In this document: positions 22,761 through 31,035 of the stretch, one piece after another
How the letters are laid out: each line of letters starts with the position of its first letter
Position numbering within the stretch: position 1 is the first letter of the stretch
NCBI RefSeq assembly: GCF_002198675.1
Contig: NZ_MWLL01000152.1
Coordinates: 1-50,109, forward strand
Source: Kineosporia sp. R_H_3
GTDB lineage: Bacteria > Actinomycetota > Actinomycetes > Actinomycetales > Kineosporiaceae
DNA length: 50,109 nucleotides
Direction: 5' to 3'
Program-made: the position numbers and the translations under genes
Notes under the pieces: generated by a model
What the model was told of the DNA's origin: nothing
What the model saw: only the letters and a program-made list of their open reading frames with translations
The model's database searches: none

Positions 22761-23213
22761 GTGGTCGACTACCGGACGGCGACCGCGGCGGACGTCGCGG
22801 CGGTGCTCGCGTTCTGGGCGGGCGCGGCCGAGAACGCCGACCGCCCGGCCGACAGCGCGGACGCCGTCCGCGCCCTGCTCGCCCGGGACCCCGACGCCTT
22901 GCTGCTCGCGGTCGAGCCGGACGGCGCGGCGCCGCCCGGCGAGCGCATCGTCGGCACCGTCGTCGCGGGCTGGGACGGCTGGCGCGCCCACCTGTACCGG
23001 CTCGCCGTCGCCCCCGACCGCCGCGGGCAGGGGATCGCGCGGTCCCTCGTCGGCCGGGCCCAGTCGCGGTTCGCCGCGTTCGGCGCGGCCCGGGCCGACG
23101 CGATGGTCCTCGACGGCAACGACTCCGGCGGGACCGCGTGGGCGGCGCTCGGCTACACCCGGCAGCACTCCTGGAGCCGCTGGGTGCGGCCGCTCGACCG
23201 GACCGTCGACTGA
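22761..23213 (+). CDS. GNAT-family N-acetyltransferase
   Basis: 150 residues. The acetyl-CoA-binding motif 'LYRLAVAPDRRGQGIARSLV' (R/Q-x-x-G-x-G/A) is clear. 'GTVVAGWDGWRAHLYRLAV' is the beta strand before it, and 'NDSGGTAWAALGYTRQHSWS' is the C-terminal segment. GTG 22761 ('VVDYRTATAADVAAVLAFW') is the family-like start and sits 8 bases after TAGTCT with no Shine-Dalgarno. The substrate is unknown. Confidence 0.85.
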   Translation: MVDYRTATAADVAAVLAFWAGAAENADRPADSADAVRALLARDPDALLLAVEPDGAAPPGERIVGTVVAGWDGWRAHLYRLAVAPDRRGQGIARSLVGRAQSRFAAFGAARADAMVLDGNDSGGTAWAALGYTRQHSWSRWVRPLDRTVD

Positions 23214-23235
23214 GCCATCGGCCCGGTCGGCACGG

Positions 23236-23595
23236 TCAGGACGCGAGCACCGCCGCGAGCGCGAGCACCGCGGGAACGGTCTGGATGAACAGGATCCGGC
23301 GGCTCGCGGTGAGCGAGCCGTAGACGCCCGCGACGGCCACGCAGAGCAGGAAGAAGATCGTCACCTCGCGACCGGTGGGGTCGGCGGCGAAGAGCCCCCA
23401 GAACAGGCCGGCCGCGAGGAAGCCGTTGTAGAGGCCCTGGTTGCCGGCCATGACCGCCGTCGCCTCGGCCATCTCCTCGGTGAGCCCGAACGAGGCCCGG
23501 GTGCGCGGTGTGCGCCACAGGAACATCTCCATGACGAGGATGTAGACGTGGAGCAGGGCGATGAGGGCGACGAGGACGTTCGCGACGGTCGACAC
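23236..23595 (-). CDS. DUF1304 membrane protein
   Basis: 119 residues with four hydrophobic helices: 'VLVALIALLHVYILVMEMFL', 'GLYNGFLAAGLFWGLF', 'VTIFFLLCVAVAGVYGSLT' and 'ILFIQTVPAVLALAAVLAS'. The family features 'LHVYILVMEMFLW', 'GNQGLYNGFLAAGL' and 'QTVPAVLAL' fit DUF1304. GTG 23595 is 7 bases after a TAGAAC hexamer; the open frame upstream to 23637 is not family-like. Function unknown. Confidence 0.8.
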   Translation of the reverse strand: MSTVANVLVALIALLHVYILVMEMFLWRTPRTRASFGLTEEMAEATAVMAGNQGLYNGFLAAGLFWGLFAADPTGREVTIFFLLCVAVAGVYGSLTASRRILFIQTVPAVLALAAVLAS

Positions 23596-23735
23596 GGCCG
23601 ACGTTCTAGCAGCGTGCTGCCCGCGGGCGCCAGTCACGGACCCGGCACCTCGGGATGCGCCGGGCCGCCGTCCGTCGCACAGTCGAAGCCTGAGCCGCGT
23701 CGAGGAGTCGGCGCGCCGTCGTGGGAGCCCTGCGC

Positions 23736-24194
23736 ATGATTCACCTGACGAGCGGTATCGGCCTGGTCTTCGAGGTCGGGTTCGCCCTGTTCTGCTTCGT
23801 GGACGTCCTCATCGCCAAGGAGGCCGCCGTCCGGATCGTGCCGCGCTGGGCCTGGGCCGTCGCCATCCTCGTCTTCCCGATCGCGGGCGGCGTCGGGTAC
23901 CTCGTCGCGGGCCGGGCCTGGCGGGCGGCGGAACGGCAGCGCGCCGCAGCCGGGGCGACGTCCGCCGCGGGTGACGCATCGACGGCCGGGGCCGGGGTGC
24001 CGGCCGCGCCGGCGACCTCGCCGAGGAGCGCGGCACCGGTGGACGGCGCGCACGACGCGGTGCTGCTCGGCCAGCTCCGGGAGCTCAACGAGGAGCACGA
24101 GGCGATGCTCGCCCGCTGGGAGGACGACCTGCGGCGGCGCGAGGAGCAGCTGCGGACGGCGACAGCGCGGATCGGCGGAACCGCGGCCGCCTGA
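23736..24194 (+). CDS. PLDc_N-type membrane protein with coiled-coil tail
   Basis: 152 residues. Two helices separated by a polar loop ('LVFEVGFALFCFVDVLIAK', 'WAWAVAILVFPIAGGVGYLV' then AGRAW) form the short PLDc_N-type membrane hairpin. An Ala/Thr-rich linker follows, then an acidic and basic heptad region 'EAMLARWEDDLRRREEQLRT' that should form a coiled coil. ATG 23736 has GGGAG 7 bases upstream. It is followed at once by a paralogue with the same design, and a third lies at 33093. Function unknown. Confidence 0.75.
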   Translation: MIHLTSGIGLVFEVGFALFCFVDVLIAKEAAVRIVPRWAWAVAILVFPIAGGVGYLVAGRAWRAAERQRAAAGATSAAGDASTAGAGVPAAPATSPRSAAPVDGAHDAVLLGQLRELNEEHEAMLARWEDDLRRREEQLRTATARIGGTAAA

Positions 24195-24234
24195 GGTGAC
24201 ATGATCGGCCCCTCGCCCGGCGAAGGGGGACGAC

Positions 24235-24690
24235 GTGCTGTTCGTGGCCACGCGTGGCCTGCCGCTGCTCATCGAGGTCGGCCTGCTCATCTACGCGATC
24301 GTCGACTGCATCCAGACGCCGGTGCCGCGGAACCTGCCGAAGTGGGCCTGGCTCGTCGTCATCATCGTGCTGCCGCTCTTCGGCTCGATCGCCTGGCTGC
24401 TCCTCGGCCGCCCGGACCGGCGCGCCGGCTCGGTGCCGTGGCCCGCGACCGGGACGGCGGGCTACCCCGAGTACGAGCGGCCCGGTCGGACCGGCCGCTC
24501 GCTCGCGCCGGACGACGACCCGGAGTTCCTCGCCGGGCTGGCCGCCCGCCGCGAGGACGAGAGCCGGCTCGCGGCCTGGGAGGAGAACCTGCGCCGCCGC
24601 GAGGAGGAGCTCAGGCAGGAAGGCTCCCCGGGGGCGTCGGGGACGACCCCTCCGGACGACGCTGCCCCGGAAGGTCCCGCGCGGCAGTGA
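24235..24690 (+). CDS. PLDc_N-type membrane protein, second copy
   Basis: 151 residues. GTG 24235 follows GAAGGGGG by 6 bases. The PLDc_N hairpin reads 'LLIEVGLLIYAIVDCIQTP' and 'WAWLVVIIVLPLFGSIAWLL' then LGRP, with the family Asp-Cys pair. The C-terminal part has 'APDDDPEFLAGLAARREDES' and the coiled-coil segment 'AAWEENLRRREEELRQE'. 'LAPDDDPEFL' recurs in the third copy at 33093 ('LAPDDDPDFLRSLEQQ'). The last 80 bases overlap the end of the convergent phosphatase gene. Confidence 0.8.
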   Translation: MLFVATRGLPLLIEVGLLIYAIVDCIQTPVPRNLPKWAWLVVIIVLPLFGSIAWLLLGRPDRRAGSVPWPATGTAGYPEYERPGRTGRSLAPDDDPEFLAGLAARREDESRLAAWEENLRRREEELRQEGSPGASGTTPPDDAAPEGPARQ

Positions 24691-26857
24691 GCGCCGTGCC
24701 CGGCGGCAGGGGCTCGGCATCGGGCCCGTCGACGGGCCCCGCCGCACCGGCGAACGGCCAGGGCAGGTAGCCGCCGTCCAGGTAGCGGGAGTCGTCGGTC
24801 TCGAAGCACTCGACGTCGTCCTCGACGTCCGGCAGCGGTTCGGGCAGGTCGTCGCCGAACCGTGGTCCGTCGTCGGGGGTGCCCTGCGGCGCGTCGTCCG
24901 GGGCGTCCTCCGGGAGGTCCTCGTGGACGTCGTCCGGGGCGTCCTCCGGGACGTCGTCCTGCGGCACGGGGAGCACGAGGTCGAGCGCGAGCTGGCCGTC
25001 GGACGCGCCGTCCGGCCGGTCCTCGTCGCTGCGGCGGGGCAGGGACGCCGGGTCGGCGGTGAGCAGGTCGAGGGCCAGGGCGCCGGCGAGGAGCGGGTCG
25101 GGGAGCCGGCCCAGGGCGTCGGCCCCCGAGCGTTCGAGGTCCTCCGCCGCGAGCGCCGCGCGGGTCGCCTCGGCGAGGACGTCGGCCCGCCGGCGGGCGG
25201 CCGCGTCCCGGTCCGCCGGTGAGGGCCCGGACCACACGGGCGCCGGCTCCGGCGCCGGCTCGTCGCGGCCGCCGAGCAGCACCGCCCCGGCGAGCCCGGC
25301 GCCGACGACCCCGCCGGCCGCGACGAGGAGGTTCGTGCCGTTGCGGGTCACCCAGCTCGCGGTGTCACGCGTCAGGGTGACGTCGTCGAGGACGGCACCG
25401 TCGACGGTGACCATCCGCACCCGCATCGTCGCCGACCACGCGACGGGCCCGGGGTCGACGTCCACGACGAGGAACGAGTGCCCGGTGTACCGGACCCGCG
25501 ACCAGCCGACGGTCTCGGTCGTCAGCGTGCCGTTGCCGGCGACGAGCCGGGCGTCGAACTCCGGCGGCGCGACGTCCCGGACCATCGTGTTGCGGTCGGC
25601 GACGGCGAAGCCGTTGAGGCCCATGCCGCCGCCGCCCGCGCAGATGTACGTCGTCCCGGCGTCCGCGCTCGCGACGACGGAGCCGGCCGGTGCCTCGACC
25701 GCCGCGACCCCGGCGCGGATCGGGTCGGTGCGCTCGTAGACGTGGTTGTGGCCGCTGATGACGAGGTCGACGCCGAACTCGTCGAAGAGCGGCCCGAGCG
25801 TCGAGCGGACCCCCTCGTCCGAGCCGTGCTCGGCCGCGGTGGCGTACGCGCAGTGGTGCAGCACCGCGACGACGAAGTCGACGTCGGGGTCGGAGCGCAG
25901 CGCCGCGAGCCGTTCCCGCACCCACAGCAGCTGACGGCCCTGGGAGTAGTCGCGGTTCGCGGGCAGCTCGGCCGTGAGGTCGTTGGAGTCCGCGACGAGG
26001 AAGCCGACCCGGCCGTACGTGTACGTGTAGGCCGTGGGACAGGCCGACGGGCCGTTGGTCGGCAGCGCGAACCGGGTCGTGAGACCGCCGTAGCCGTGCC
26101 CGTCGTAGAGCATCTCGATGTCGTGGTTGCCCGCCGCGACCATCCACGGCACGTGCGCGGCGACAGGTTCGATCTGCCGGAAGTAGGCGTCCCACCGGGT
26201 GGGCTCGTAGTCGTCCGTCGCCTCGCCGCGACCGCTCGCGTCGGCGTAGGAGATGTCGCCGGCGAGCAGGTGGAAGGCCGGGTCGAACTTCAGCATCACC
26301 TGCTCGAGGGAGACCGCCCAGCTCGAGACGCTCTGGTCGCCGAACGCCGTGAAGCTGAACCGGGCACGGTCCGCCGGCTCGGGCGCCGTCCGGAACGTCG
26401 CGTCGTTCGAGGCGACGCCGCCGTCGTGGACGACCTGGTAGTGGTACGTCGTGCCGGGTGTGAGACCGCCGAGGTCGGCGCCCGCGTAGTACTGCTCGAC
26501 GACGCGGCCGTTCGGCATGACCGTCCGCAGCACCTCGAGCGCGGCCGGCACGTCGTTGCCGTACCCGACGTCCGAGCCGTACCGGACGGCGGCGCCCGTC
26601 ACCGGCCCGCCCACCTGCCAGCGGACCCGGACCTGCGTGCGCGGGTCCTCGCCGAACGCGAGCCAGCGGGCGAGCAGCGGGACCGTGCCCGACGACACCG
26701 CCCCCGCGCGCGGGGCGAGCAGCACCGGTCCGGCCCCCAGGGCACCGGTGACCGCGGCGGCGCGCAGCAGCCCGCGACGGCTGAGCACGCCGCGCAGCAC
26801 GCTGTGCCGCTCGGCCGTGCTCATCCGCGCCAGCTCGTCGGCGCTCAGCCGGCCCAC
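24611..26857 (-). CDS. Tat-exported purple-acid-phosphatase-like metallophosphoesterase, membrane-anchored
   Basis: About 748 residues. The Tat signal 'SRRGLLRAAAVTGALGAG' lies near residues 26-43, then an FN3-like N-terminal domain ('TPGTTYHYQVVHDG'). The calcineurin-like catalytic core shows 'FSFTAFGDQS', 'LLAGDISYAD', 'MVAAGNHDIE', 'VAVLHHCAY' and 'DLVISGHNHVYERTDPI', giving the full set of metal ligands. A membrane helix lies near residues 505-530. The tail of more than 200 residues is Ala/Glu-rich then strongly acidic ('DDVHEDLPEDAPDDAPQGT') and presumably cytoplasmic. The start is uncertain: GTG 26857 has GGAGG at good spacing; GTG 26866 and ATG 26824 are alternatives. The 3' end overlaps the convergent gene by 80 bases. 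Confidence 0.85.
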   Translation of the reverse strand: MGRLSADELARMSTAERHSVLRGVLSRRGLLRAAAVTGALGAGPVLLAPRAGAVSSGTVPLLARWLAFGEDPRTQVRVRWQVGGPVTGAAVRYGSDVGYGNDVPAALEVLRTVMPNGRVVEQYYAGADLGGLTPGTTYHYQVVHDGGVASNDATFRTAPEPADRARFSFTAFGDQSVSSWAVSLEQVMLKFDPAFHLLAGDISYADASGRGEATDDYEPTRWDAYFRQIEPVAAHVPWMVAAGNHDIEMLYDGHGYGGLTTRFALPTNGPSACPTAYTYTYGRVGFLVADSNDLTAELPANRDYSQGRQLLWVRERLAALRSDPDVDFVVAVLHHCAYATAAEHGSDEGVRSTLGPLFDEFGVDLVISGHNHVYERTDPIRAGVAAVEAPAGSVVASADAGTTYICAGGGGMGLNGFAVADRNTMVRDVAPPEFDARLVAGNGTLTTETVGWSRVRYTGHSFLVVDVDPGPVAWSATMRVRMVTVDGAVLDDVTLTRDTASWVTRNGTNLLVAAGGVVGAGLAGAVLLGGRDEPAPEPAPVWSGPSPADRDAAARRRADVLAEATRAALAAEDLERSGADALGRLPDPLLAGALALDLLTADPASLPRRSDEDRPDGASDGQLALDLVLPVPQDDVPEDAPDDVHEDLPEDAPDDAPQGTPDDGPRFGDDLPEPLPDVEDDVECFETDDSRYLDGGYLPWPFAGAAGPVDGPDAEPLPPGTALTAARDLPGQRRPEGSSPTPPGSLPA
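24892..24951. repeat. Direct repeat in the phosphatase acidic tail
   Basis: Two identical 24-base copies (24892-24915 and 24928-24951) with a 36-base period. They encode the EDAPDD-type acidic motif of the C-terminal tail and mark recent expansion of that tail. Confidence 0.75.
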
Positions 26858-26955
26858 CCGGTGCACCCCCTCCGCCCGCGCGGTCGTGCGCGGGCCCCTC
26901 GGGGAGGTTGTCGGCAGCCGGTGGCCCGGTCTGGACCCCTCTGCGGGCGAGGGCC

Positions 26956-28275
26956 TCAGCCCTGGGCCGTGTGCAGGACGCGGTGCCGCAGGGCCGCGCG
27001 GAACAGGTCGCCGGCGCCCGGGCGGGCCTGGAGGCGGCGGTCGAGGAGGGCGCCGCTCTCCTCGACGAGCTCGAGCCAGCGCAGCTCGCGCAGGACCGCG
27101 AAGAACAGCGGCGCGGTGTCGACGCCGACCGGGTCGCGGCGTCCGGCGAGGCGCCAGCCGGACTCGGCGACGACGGACTGGACGAGGGCGCGGACGTCCT
27201 GCTCGGGGACGCTGTCGCCCGGCTCGAGGACGGCCAGCACGACCTCCCACGCCGTCGCGAGCGCGGAGTCCTCCGGGCCCACGAGACCGGCGGCGACCTC
27301 GAGCCACAGGGTGCGGCCGTCCGCGACGGCGGCGCGGCCGCTCTGGGTGCGCACGAGCCGGCCGGACCGGCGGCGGACGAGCCCGAGCCGGGTCGCGGAC
27401 TCGCGCAGCACGAGCACCGGGTACGCGTCGACCTCGCGGGAGGCCGGGCCGACGATCTCGTCGCGCCAGCCGAGCTCGTCGAGCGCGCGGGCGACGGTGC
27501 GCGGGGGCAGGTAGCCGGCGGCGGTGAGCGGGAGGCCGTCCTCGTGGATCTCGGTGAGCAGCCAGTCCATCGGGCGCAGCAGCGAGCGGGCCGGGGCGGC
27601 CATCCCGGGGTCGACGCGGCTCAGCAGGCGGCGCTCGAGCGGCGCGAGCAGACCGGTCCGGGTCGTCGAGCGGGGCCGGCGGACCCAGCGGTGCACCCGC
27701 TCGGCGACGAGCGCCTCGTACGGCGGCCGGTCGTCGAACGCCGGGTGCGGGGTCGTGAGGACGGCGAGGGTCAGCTCGGCCTGCTGGTCACGCCAGCCCC
27801 GGGTGCCGGGCTGCAGGTCGCCGAGGACGACGGCGATCTCGAGCCGGTCCGCGACGAGCTCGTAGAGGGTCGCCTCGACCGGGCCGCACCGGCCGCGCCA
27901 CGTCACGAGCTCGGTGTCCGGCGGGTGGATCCCGGAGCGCTGCGACGCCCGGTCGGCGAGGGTGTGGCCGCCGCCGTTCGACTGGTCGGCGGCGAGGAGC
28001 ACCTCGCGCGTCGTGCTGCTGCGCGCGATGCCGGCGTACCGGCCGAGGCCCAGCCCGTCGAGCAGGGCCGCGAGCCCTTCGGCGAGCGGCCAGCGCCGGC
28101 CCGCGAGGCGGTCGGCCGCGGCGAGCTCGAACCAGCAGAACTGCTGGACCCGCCACTGGGTCACGGTCTCCGGTCCGCCGCCCCCCGAGAGCGCCTCCCA
28201 GGCGAGGCGGGCGTGGTCCACGAGCCGGGTATCCGTTCGTCCCAGCTCGGCGAGCGCCTCCTCGACCGACAGCAC
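26956..28275 (-). CDS. Hypothetical protein, 439 residues
   Basis: GTG 28275 is used; it lies 6 bases after CAGGCT on the minus strand, a leaderless-type start. The protein is soluble-looking, rich in Arg, Leu and Trp. The N-terminal half has 'LVDHARLAWEALSGGGG' and 'VQQFCWFELAAADRLAGRRW'. The middle has 'LLTEIHEDGLPLTAAGYLPP' and 'RTVARALDELGW', which resembles the C-terminal region of some pRiA4b ORF-3-like or winged-helix proteins of actinobacteria. The last part ('APLFFAVLRELRWLELVEES') suggests a second helix-turn-helix-like unit. I would not assign a function. Divergent from menE with a 67-base shared promoter region. Confidence 0.75.
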   Translation of the reverse strand: MLSVEEALAELGRTDTRLVDHARLAWEALSGGGGPETVTQWRVQQFCWFELAAADRLAGRRWPLAEGLAALLDGLGLGRYAGIARSSTTREVLLAADQSNGGGHTLADRASQRSGIHPPDTELVTWRGRCGPVEATLYELVADRLEIAVVLGDLQPGTRGWRDQQAELTLAVLTTPHPAFDDRPPYEALVAERVHRWVRRPRSTTRTGLLAPLERRLLSRVDPGMAAPARSLLRPMDWLLTEIHEDGLPLTAAGYLPPRTVARALDELGWRDEIVGPASREVDAYPVLVLRESATRLGLVRRRSGRLVRTQSGRAAVADGRTLWLEVAAGLVGPEDSALATAWEVVLAVLEPGDSVPEQDVRALVQSVVAESGWRLAGRRDPVGVDTAPLFFAVLRELRWLELVEESGALLDRRLQARPGAGDLFRAALRHRVLHTAQG

Positions 28276-28281
28276 CCGGTC

Positions 28282-28336
28282 AGCCTGCCACCGCGGGCGG
28301 GCCGCTCGTCGGCGGCGCGCGGGCGACTCCTACTCT
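28282..28336. promoter_or_regulatory. Divergent leaderless promoters for the 439-aa gene and menE
   Basis: Minus strand: CAGGCT (28282-28287), 6 bases before GTG 28275. Plus strand: TACTCT (28331-28336), 6 bases before GTG 28343. Neither start has a Shine-Dalgarno. Confidence 0.55.
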
Positions 28337-28342
28337 GGGGCT

Positions 28343-29575
28343 GTGAGCCGCGTCCTCGAACCCGTCGCGATCGCGTCGGACGAGTCCGTGCTCGACGTCC
28401 TGCCGCGGTTGCGGGCCGCGCTGTCCGGTGCCGGACCCGCTCTCCTCCCGTACGACGCGGACGCCGCACCCGCTCCGGCGCTGCGCCCCGGCGAGCCGCT
28501 GGACGGCGACGAGGACGACCCGGCGGACCCGACGGTCGCCGTCGTCACGACGTCCGGCTCGACGGGCGCCGCCAAAGGTGTACTGCTGCATGCGTCGGCG
28601 CTGCTCGCCTCGGTCTCGGCGACCCACGACCGGCTCGGCGGCGCGGGCCGCTGGCTGCTCGCCCTGCCGGCGCAGCACGTCGCGGGCCTGCAGGTGCTGC
28701 TGCGCGCGCTCGTCGGGGGCGGCCCGCCGGTCGTGCTCGACCTCACGCGGGGCTTCCGGCCCGACGACTTCGCCGACGCGGCCGCCCGGATGCGCGGCCC
28801 GCGCCGGTACACCTCGCTCGTGCCGACCCAGCTCGTCCGGCTGCTCGACGCCGGCGGCCCGGGCCTGGCCGCGCTCACCGGCTTCGACGCCGTCCTCGTC
28901 GGGGGTGCGGCCACCGCGCCGAGCCTGCAGGAGCGGGCGCGTGCGGCCGGCGTCCGGCTCGTGACGACGTACGGCATGAGCGAGACGTGCGGCGGGTGCG
29001 TGTACGACGGCGTGCCGCTCGACGGGGTCCGGGTCCGGCTCGCTCCTGAGGGCAGTGCAGGTGGGGCGACCGGCGCCGACGGCCGGGTGCTGCTCGGCGG
29101 GCCGGTGCTCGCGCGCGGCTACCGCGGGCGGTCCGCGGACGACGGCTCGGCGGCGGGCGGCTTCTTCGTCGCGGACGGCGCGCGCTGGTTCGCGACGGAC
29201 GACGCCGGTCGGCTGCCCGACGGCGGCCGCCTGGACCTGCTCGGGCGGCTCGACGACGTCGTGACGACCGGCGGTCTCAAGGTCGCGCCGGCCGCCGTCG
29301 AGGCCGCGTTGCTGCGCCTGCCCGGTGTCACGGAGGCGGTCGTCGTGGGCGTGCCGGACGCCGAGTGGGGCCAGCGCGTCGTCGCGGCCCTCGTGCTCGC
29401 CGACGGCGCGACCGCGCCGTCGATGGCGCAGGTGCGCGAGCGGGTGTCGGCCGACGTCACCGCCCGCGCGACGCCCCGCCAGCTGCTCGTGCTCGACCGG
29501 ATGCCGCTGCGCGGACCCGGCAAGCCGGACCGGACGGCGCTCGCGCGCCTCGCGACCCTGGGAGACCGCGGGTGA
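28343..29575 (+). CDS. menE: o-Succinylbenzoate-CoA ligase
   Basis: An ANL-superfamily adenylate-forming ligase that activates o-succinylbenzoate for MenB. 410 residues, short but typical of actinobacterial MenE. Motifs: the P-loop '[15 protein letters not shown]', '[20 protein letters not shown]', '[20 protein letters not shown]', '[20 protein letters not shown]', the hinge '[20 protein letters not shown]' and the C-terminal catalytic Lys in '[15 protein letters not shown]'. GTG 28343 is leaderless-type. The end overlaps menA by 4 bases (GTGA). Confidence 0.93.
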   Translation: MSRVLEPVAIASDESVLDVLPRLRAALSGAGPALLPYDADAAPAPALRPGEPLDGDEDDPADPTVAVVTTSGSTGAAKGVLLHASALLASVSATHDRLGGAGRWLLALPAQHVAGLQVLLRALVGGGPPVVLDLTRGFRPDDFADAAARMRGPRRYTSLVPTQLVRLLDAGGPGLAALTGFDAVLVGGAATAPSLQERARAAGVRLVTTYGMSETCGGCVYDGVPLDGVRVRLAPEGSAGGATGADGRVLLGGPVLARGYRGRSADDGSAAGGFFVADGARWFATDDAGRLPDGGRLDLLGRLDDVVTTGGLKVAPAAVEAALLRLPGVTEAVVVGVPDAEWGQRVVAALVLADGATAPSMAQVRERVSADVTARATPRQLLVLDRMPLRGPGKPDRTALARLATLGDRG

Positions 29576-30552
29576 CCCCCGACGACACGACAGACCGCAC
29601 CGGTGCGACGACGGGCGGGACGGCGCCCCGGGCCACGCCCGCCCAGTGGCTCGAGGGCGCCCGGCCCCGGACGCTGCCCGCCGCCGTCGCCCCGGTCCTC
29701 GTCGGCACCGGCGCCGCGGCGGGCACCCTGCGCGCCGGGCTCTTCGAACCGCCGTACCCCGGTGACCTGTGGGGCGGGCCCGAGGCCGTCCGGGCCGTGC
29801 TCGCGCTCGTCGTCGCGCTCGCCCTCCAGGTCGCCGTGAACTACGCGAACGACTACTCCGACGGCATCCGCGGGACGGACGACGACCGGGTCGGCCCGTT
29901 CCGGCTCACCGGCTCGGGCGCGGCCGCCCCGGCGGCGGTCAAGCGGGCGGCCTTCCTCGCGTTCGGCGTCGCCGCGGCCGCCGGGCTCGCGCTCGTCGCG
30001 GTCTCCGGTGCCTGGTGGCTCGTCGCCGTCGGCGCCGCGAGCATCCTCGCCGCCTGGTACTACACCGGCGGCACACGGCCCTACGGCTACGCCGGCCTCG
30101 GCGAGGTCTTCGTCTTCGTCTTCTTCGGGCTCGTCGCCGTCCTCGGGACGGCGTACACCCAGGCCGGGTCGGTCGACCTGCCTGCGGTGCTCGGCGCGGT
30201 CGGCGTCGGGGCGCTCGCCTGCGCGATCCTCGTCGCGAACAACCTGCGGGACATCCCGACGGACGCGGTCGCCGGCAAGCGGACGCTCGCCGTCCGGCTC
30301 GGCGACGCCCGCACCAGGGCCCTGTACGCCGGGCTCGTCGCCGTCGCGTTCGTCGTCGCGGCGGTCTGCGCCGCTTCGGGGCGGCCCTGGGCGATGGTCG
30401 TCGTCGCCGCGGCGCCGTTCGCCGTCGTGCCGCTGCGGGCGGTCCTCGGCGGTGCGACCGGGCGGGCCCTGCTGCCGGTGCTGCGGGACACCGGCCGGCT
30501 CGAGCTCGTCTACGGGCTACTGCTGGGCGCCGGGCTGGCCTTCCTCGGCTGA
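29572..30552 (+). CDS. menA: 1,4-Dihydroxy-2-naphthoate polyprenyltransferase
   Basis: A UbiA-family membrane prenyltransferase that attaches the polyprenyl chain to dihydroxynaphthoate. 326 residues with about eight membrane helices. The first Asp motif is in '[20 protein letters not shown]' and the second in '[20 protein letters not shown]'. An N-terminal extension of about 25 polar residues precedes '[20 protein letters not shown]'. GTG 29572 overlaps the menE stop by 4 bases, so translation is probably coupled. The 3' end overlaps the convergent DUF4229 gene by 36 bases. Confidence 0.94.
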   Translation: MTPDDTTDRTGATTGGTAPRATPAQWLEGARPRTLPAAVAPVLVGTGAAAGTLRAGLFEPPYPGDLWGGPEAVRAVLALVVALALQVAVNYANDYSDGIRGTDDDRVGPFRLTGSGAAAPAAVKRAAFLAFGVAAAAGLALVAVSGAWWLVAVGAASILAAWYYTGGTRPYGYAGLGEVFVFVFFGLVAVLGTAYTQAGSVDLPAVLGAVGVGALACAILVANNLRDIPTDAVAGKRTLAVRLGDARTRALYAGLVAVAFVVAAVCAASGRPWAMVVVAAAPFAVVPLRAVLGGATGRALLPVLRDTGRLELVYGLLLGAGLAFLG

Positions 30553-30885
30553 GCCCTCGCGGGCCGCCTCCCGGCGCGCAGCCTCGTCCTGCCGGGCGAG
30601 CGCGGCGTCCGCGGCGGCGTCCTCGACGGCGTCGTCCTCGGCCCGGCGGCGGGACCCTGCGGAGGGCTTCGCCCCGCCCGCCTCGAGCCGGCGCTGGACA
30701 CGGTCCTGGATCGTGCCGGCGAGCTCCTCGCGGGGGCCGCGCAGGAGCACGTACGACAGGAGCGCGGAGACGACCGCGGCGAGCACGACCGCCAGCAGCA
30801 TCTCGGCGCCGAGCCAGGAGAAGGTCACCAGGGCGACGAGGAACAGCGCGAGCCTGAGCACGGAGAACTTGAGGAACGGCACCAC
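30517..30885 (-). CDS. DUF4229-like small membrane protein
   Basis: About 122 residues. Two hydrophobic stretches ('[20 protein letters not shown]' and '[20 protein letters not shown]') are followed by '[20 protein letters not shown]' and a charged, Ala/Glu/Arg-rich tail, the layout of DUF4229. GTG 30885 is chosen because TAGGCT (30892-30897, minus) lies 6 bases before it; the GTG at 30891 would abut that hexamer. Its gene lies tail-to-tail with menA in an overlapping arrangement. Function unknown. Confidence 0.75.
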   Translation of the reverse strand: MVPFLKFSVLRLALFLVALVTFSWLGAEMLLAVVLAAVVSALLSYVLLRGPREELAGTIQDRVQRRLEAGGAKPSAGSRRRAEDDAVEDAAADAALARQDEAARREAAREGSAEEGQPGAQQ

Positions 30886-30962
30886 GCCCACAGCCTACGG
30901 TGCGCGACGGCGTCGCCCGGACGGCTCAAGACCCGGGGGGCGTGATCCGACATCTACCCGGA

Positions 30963-30982
30963 CGCACCGTGAGCGCGGTGCG
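30963..30982. other. 7-bp hairpin in the leader of the EAL gene
   Basis: CGCACCG/CGGTGCG with a 6-base loop, about 55 bases upstream of the start of the GGDEF/EAL gene. It may be a terminator of upstream read-through or a leader structure. The remaining bases of this 150-base gap show nothing else. Confidence 0.4.
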
Positions 30983-31035
30983 CCGGACAGACCCGTCACC
31001 CGCCGAACCACGATGTCGCCGAGCTGGGGCCGAAC

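Noticed and set aside
29042-29060. TGAGGGCAGtGCA within menE, resembling half of the REP-like arm.
   Set aside because: Only about nine consecutive bases match, no hairpin partner is present, and the encoded residues fit normal MenE sequence.
30892-31035. A cyclic di-GMP riboswitch upstream of the EAL gene.
   Set aside because: Only a single 7-bp hairpin is present. The conserved GEMM core and tetraloop-receptor features are not visible.
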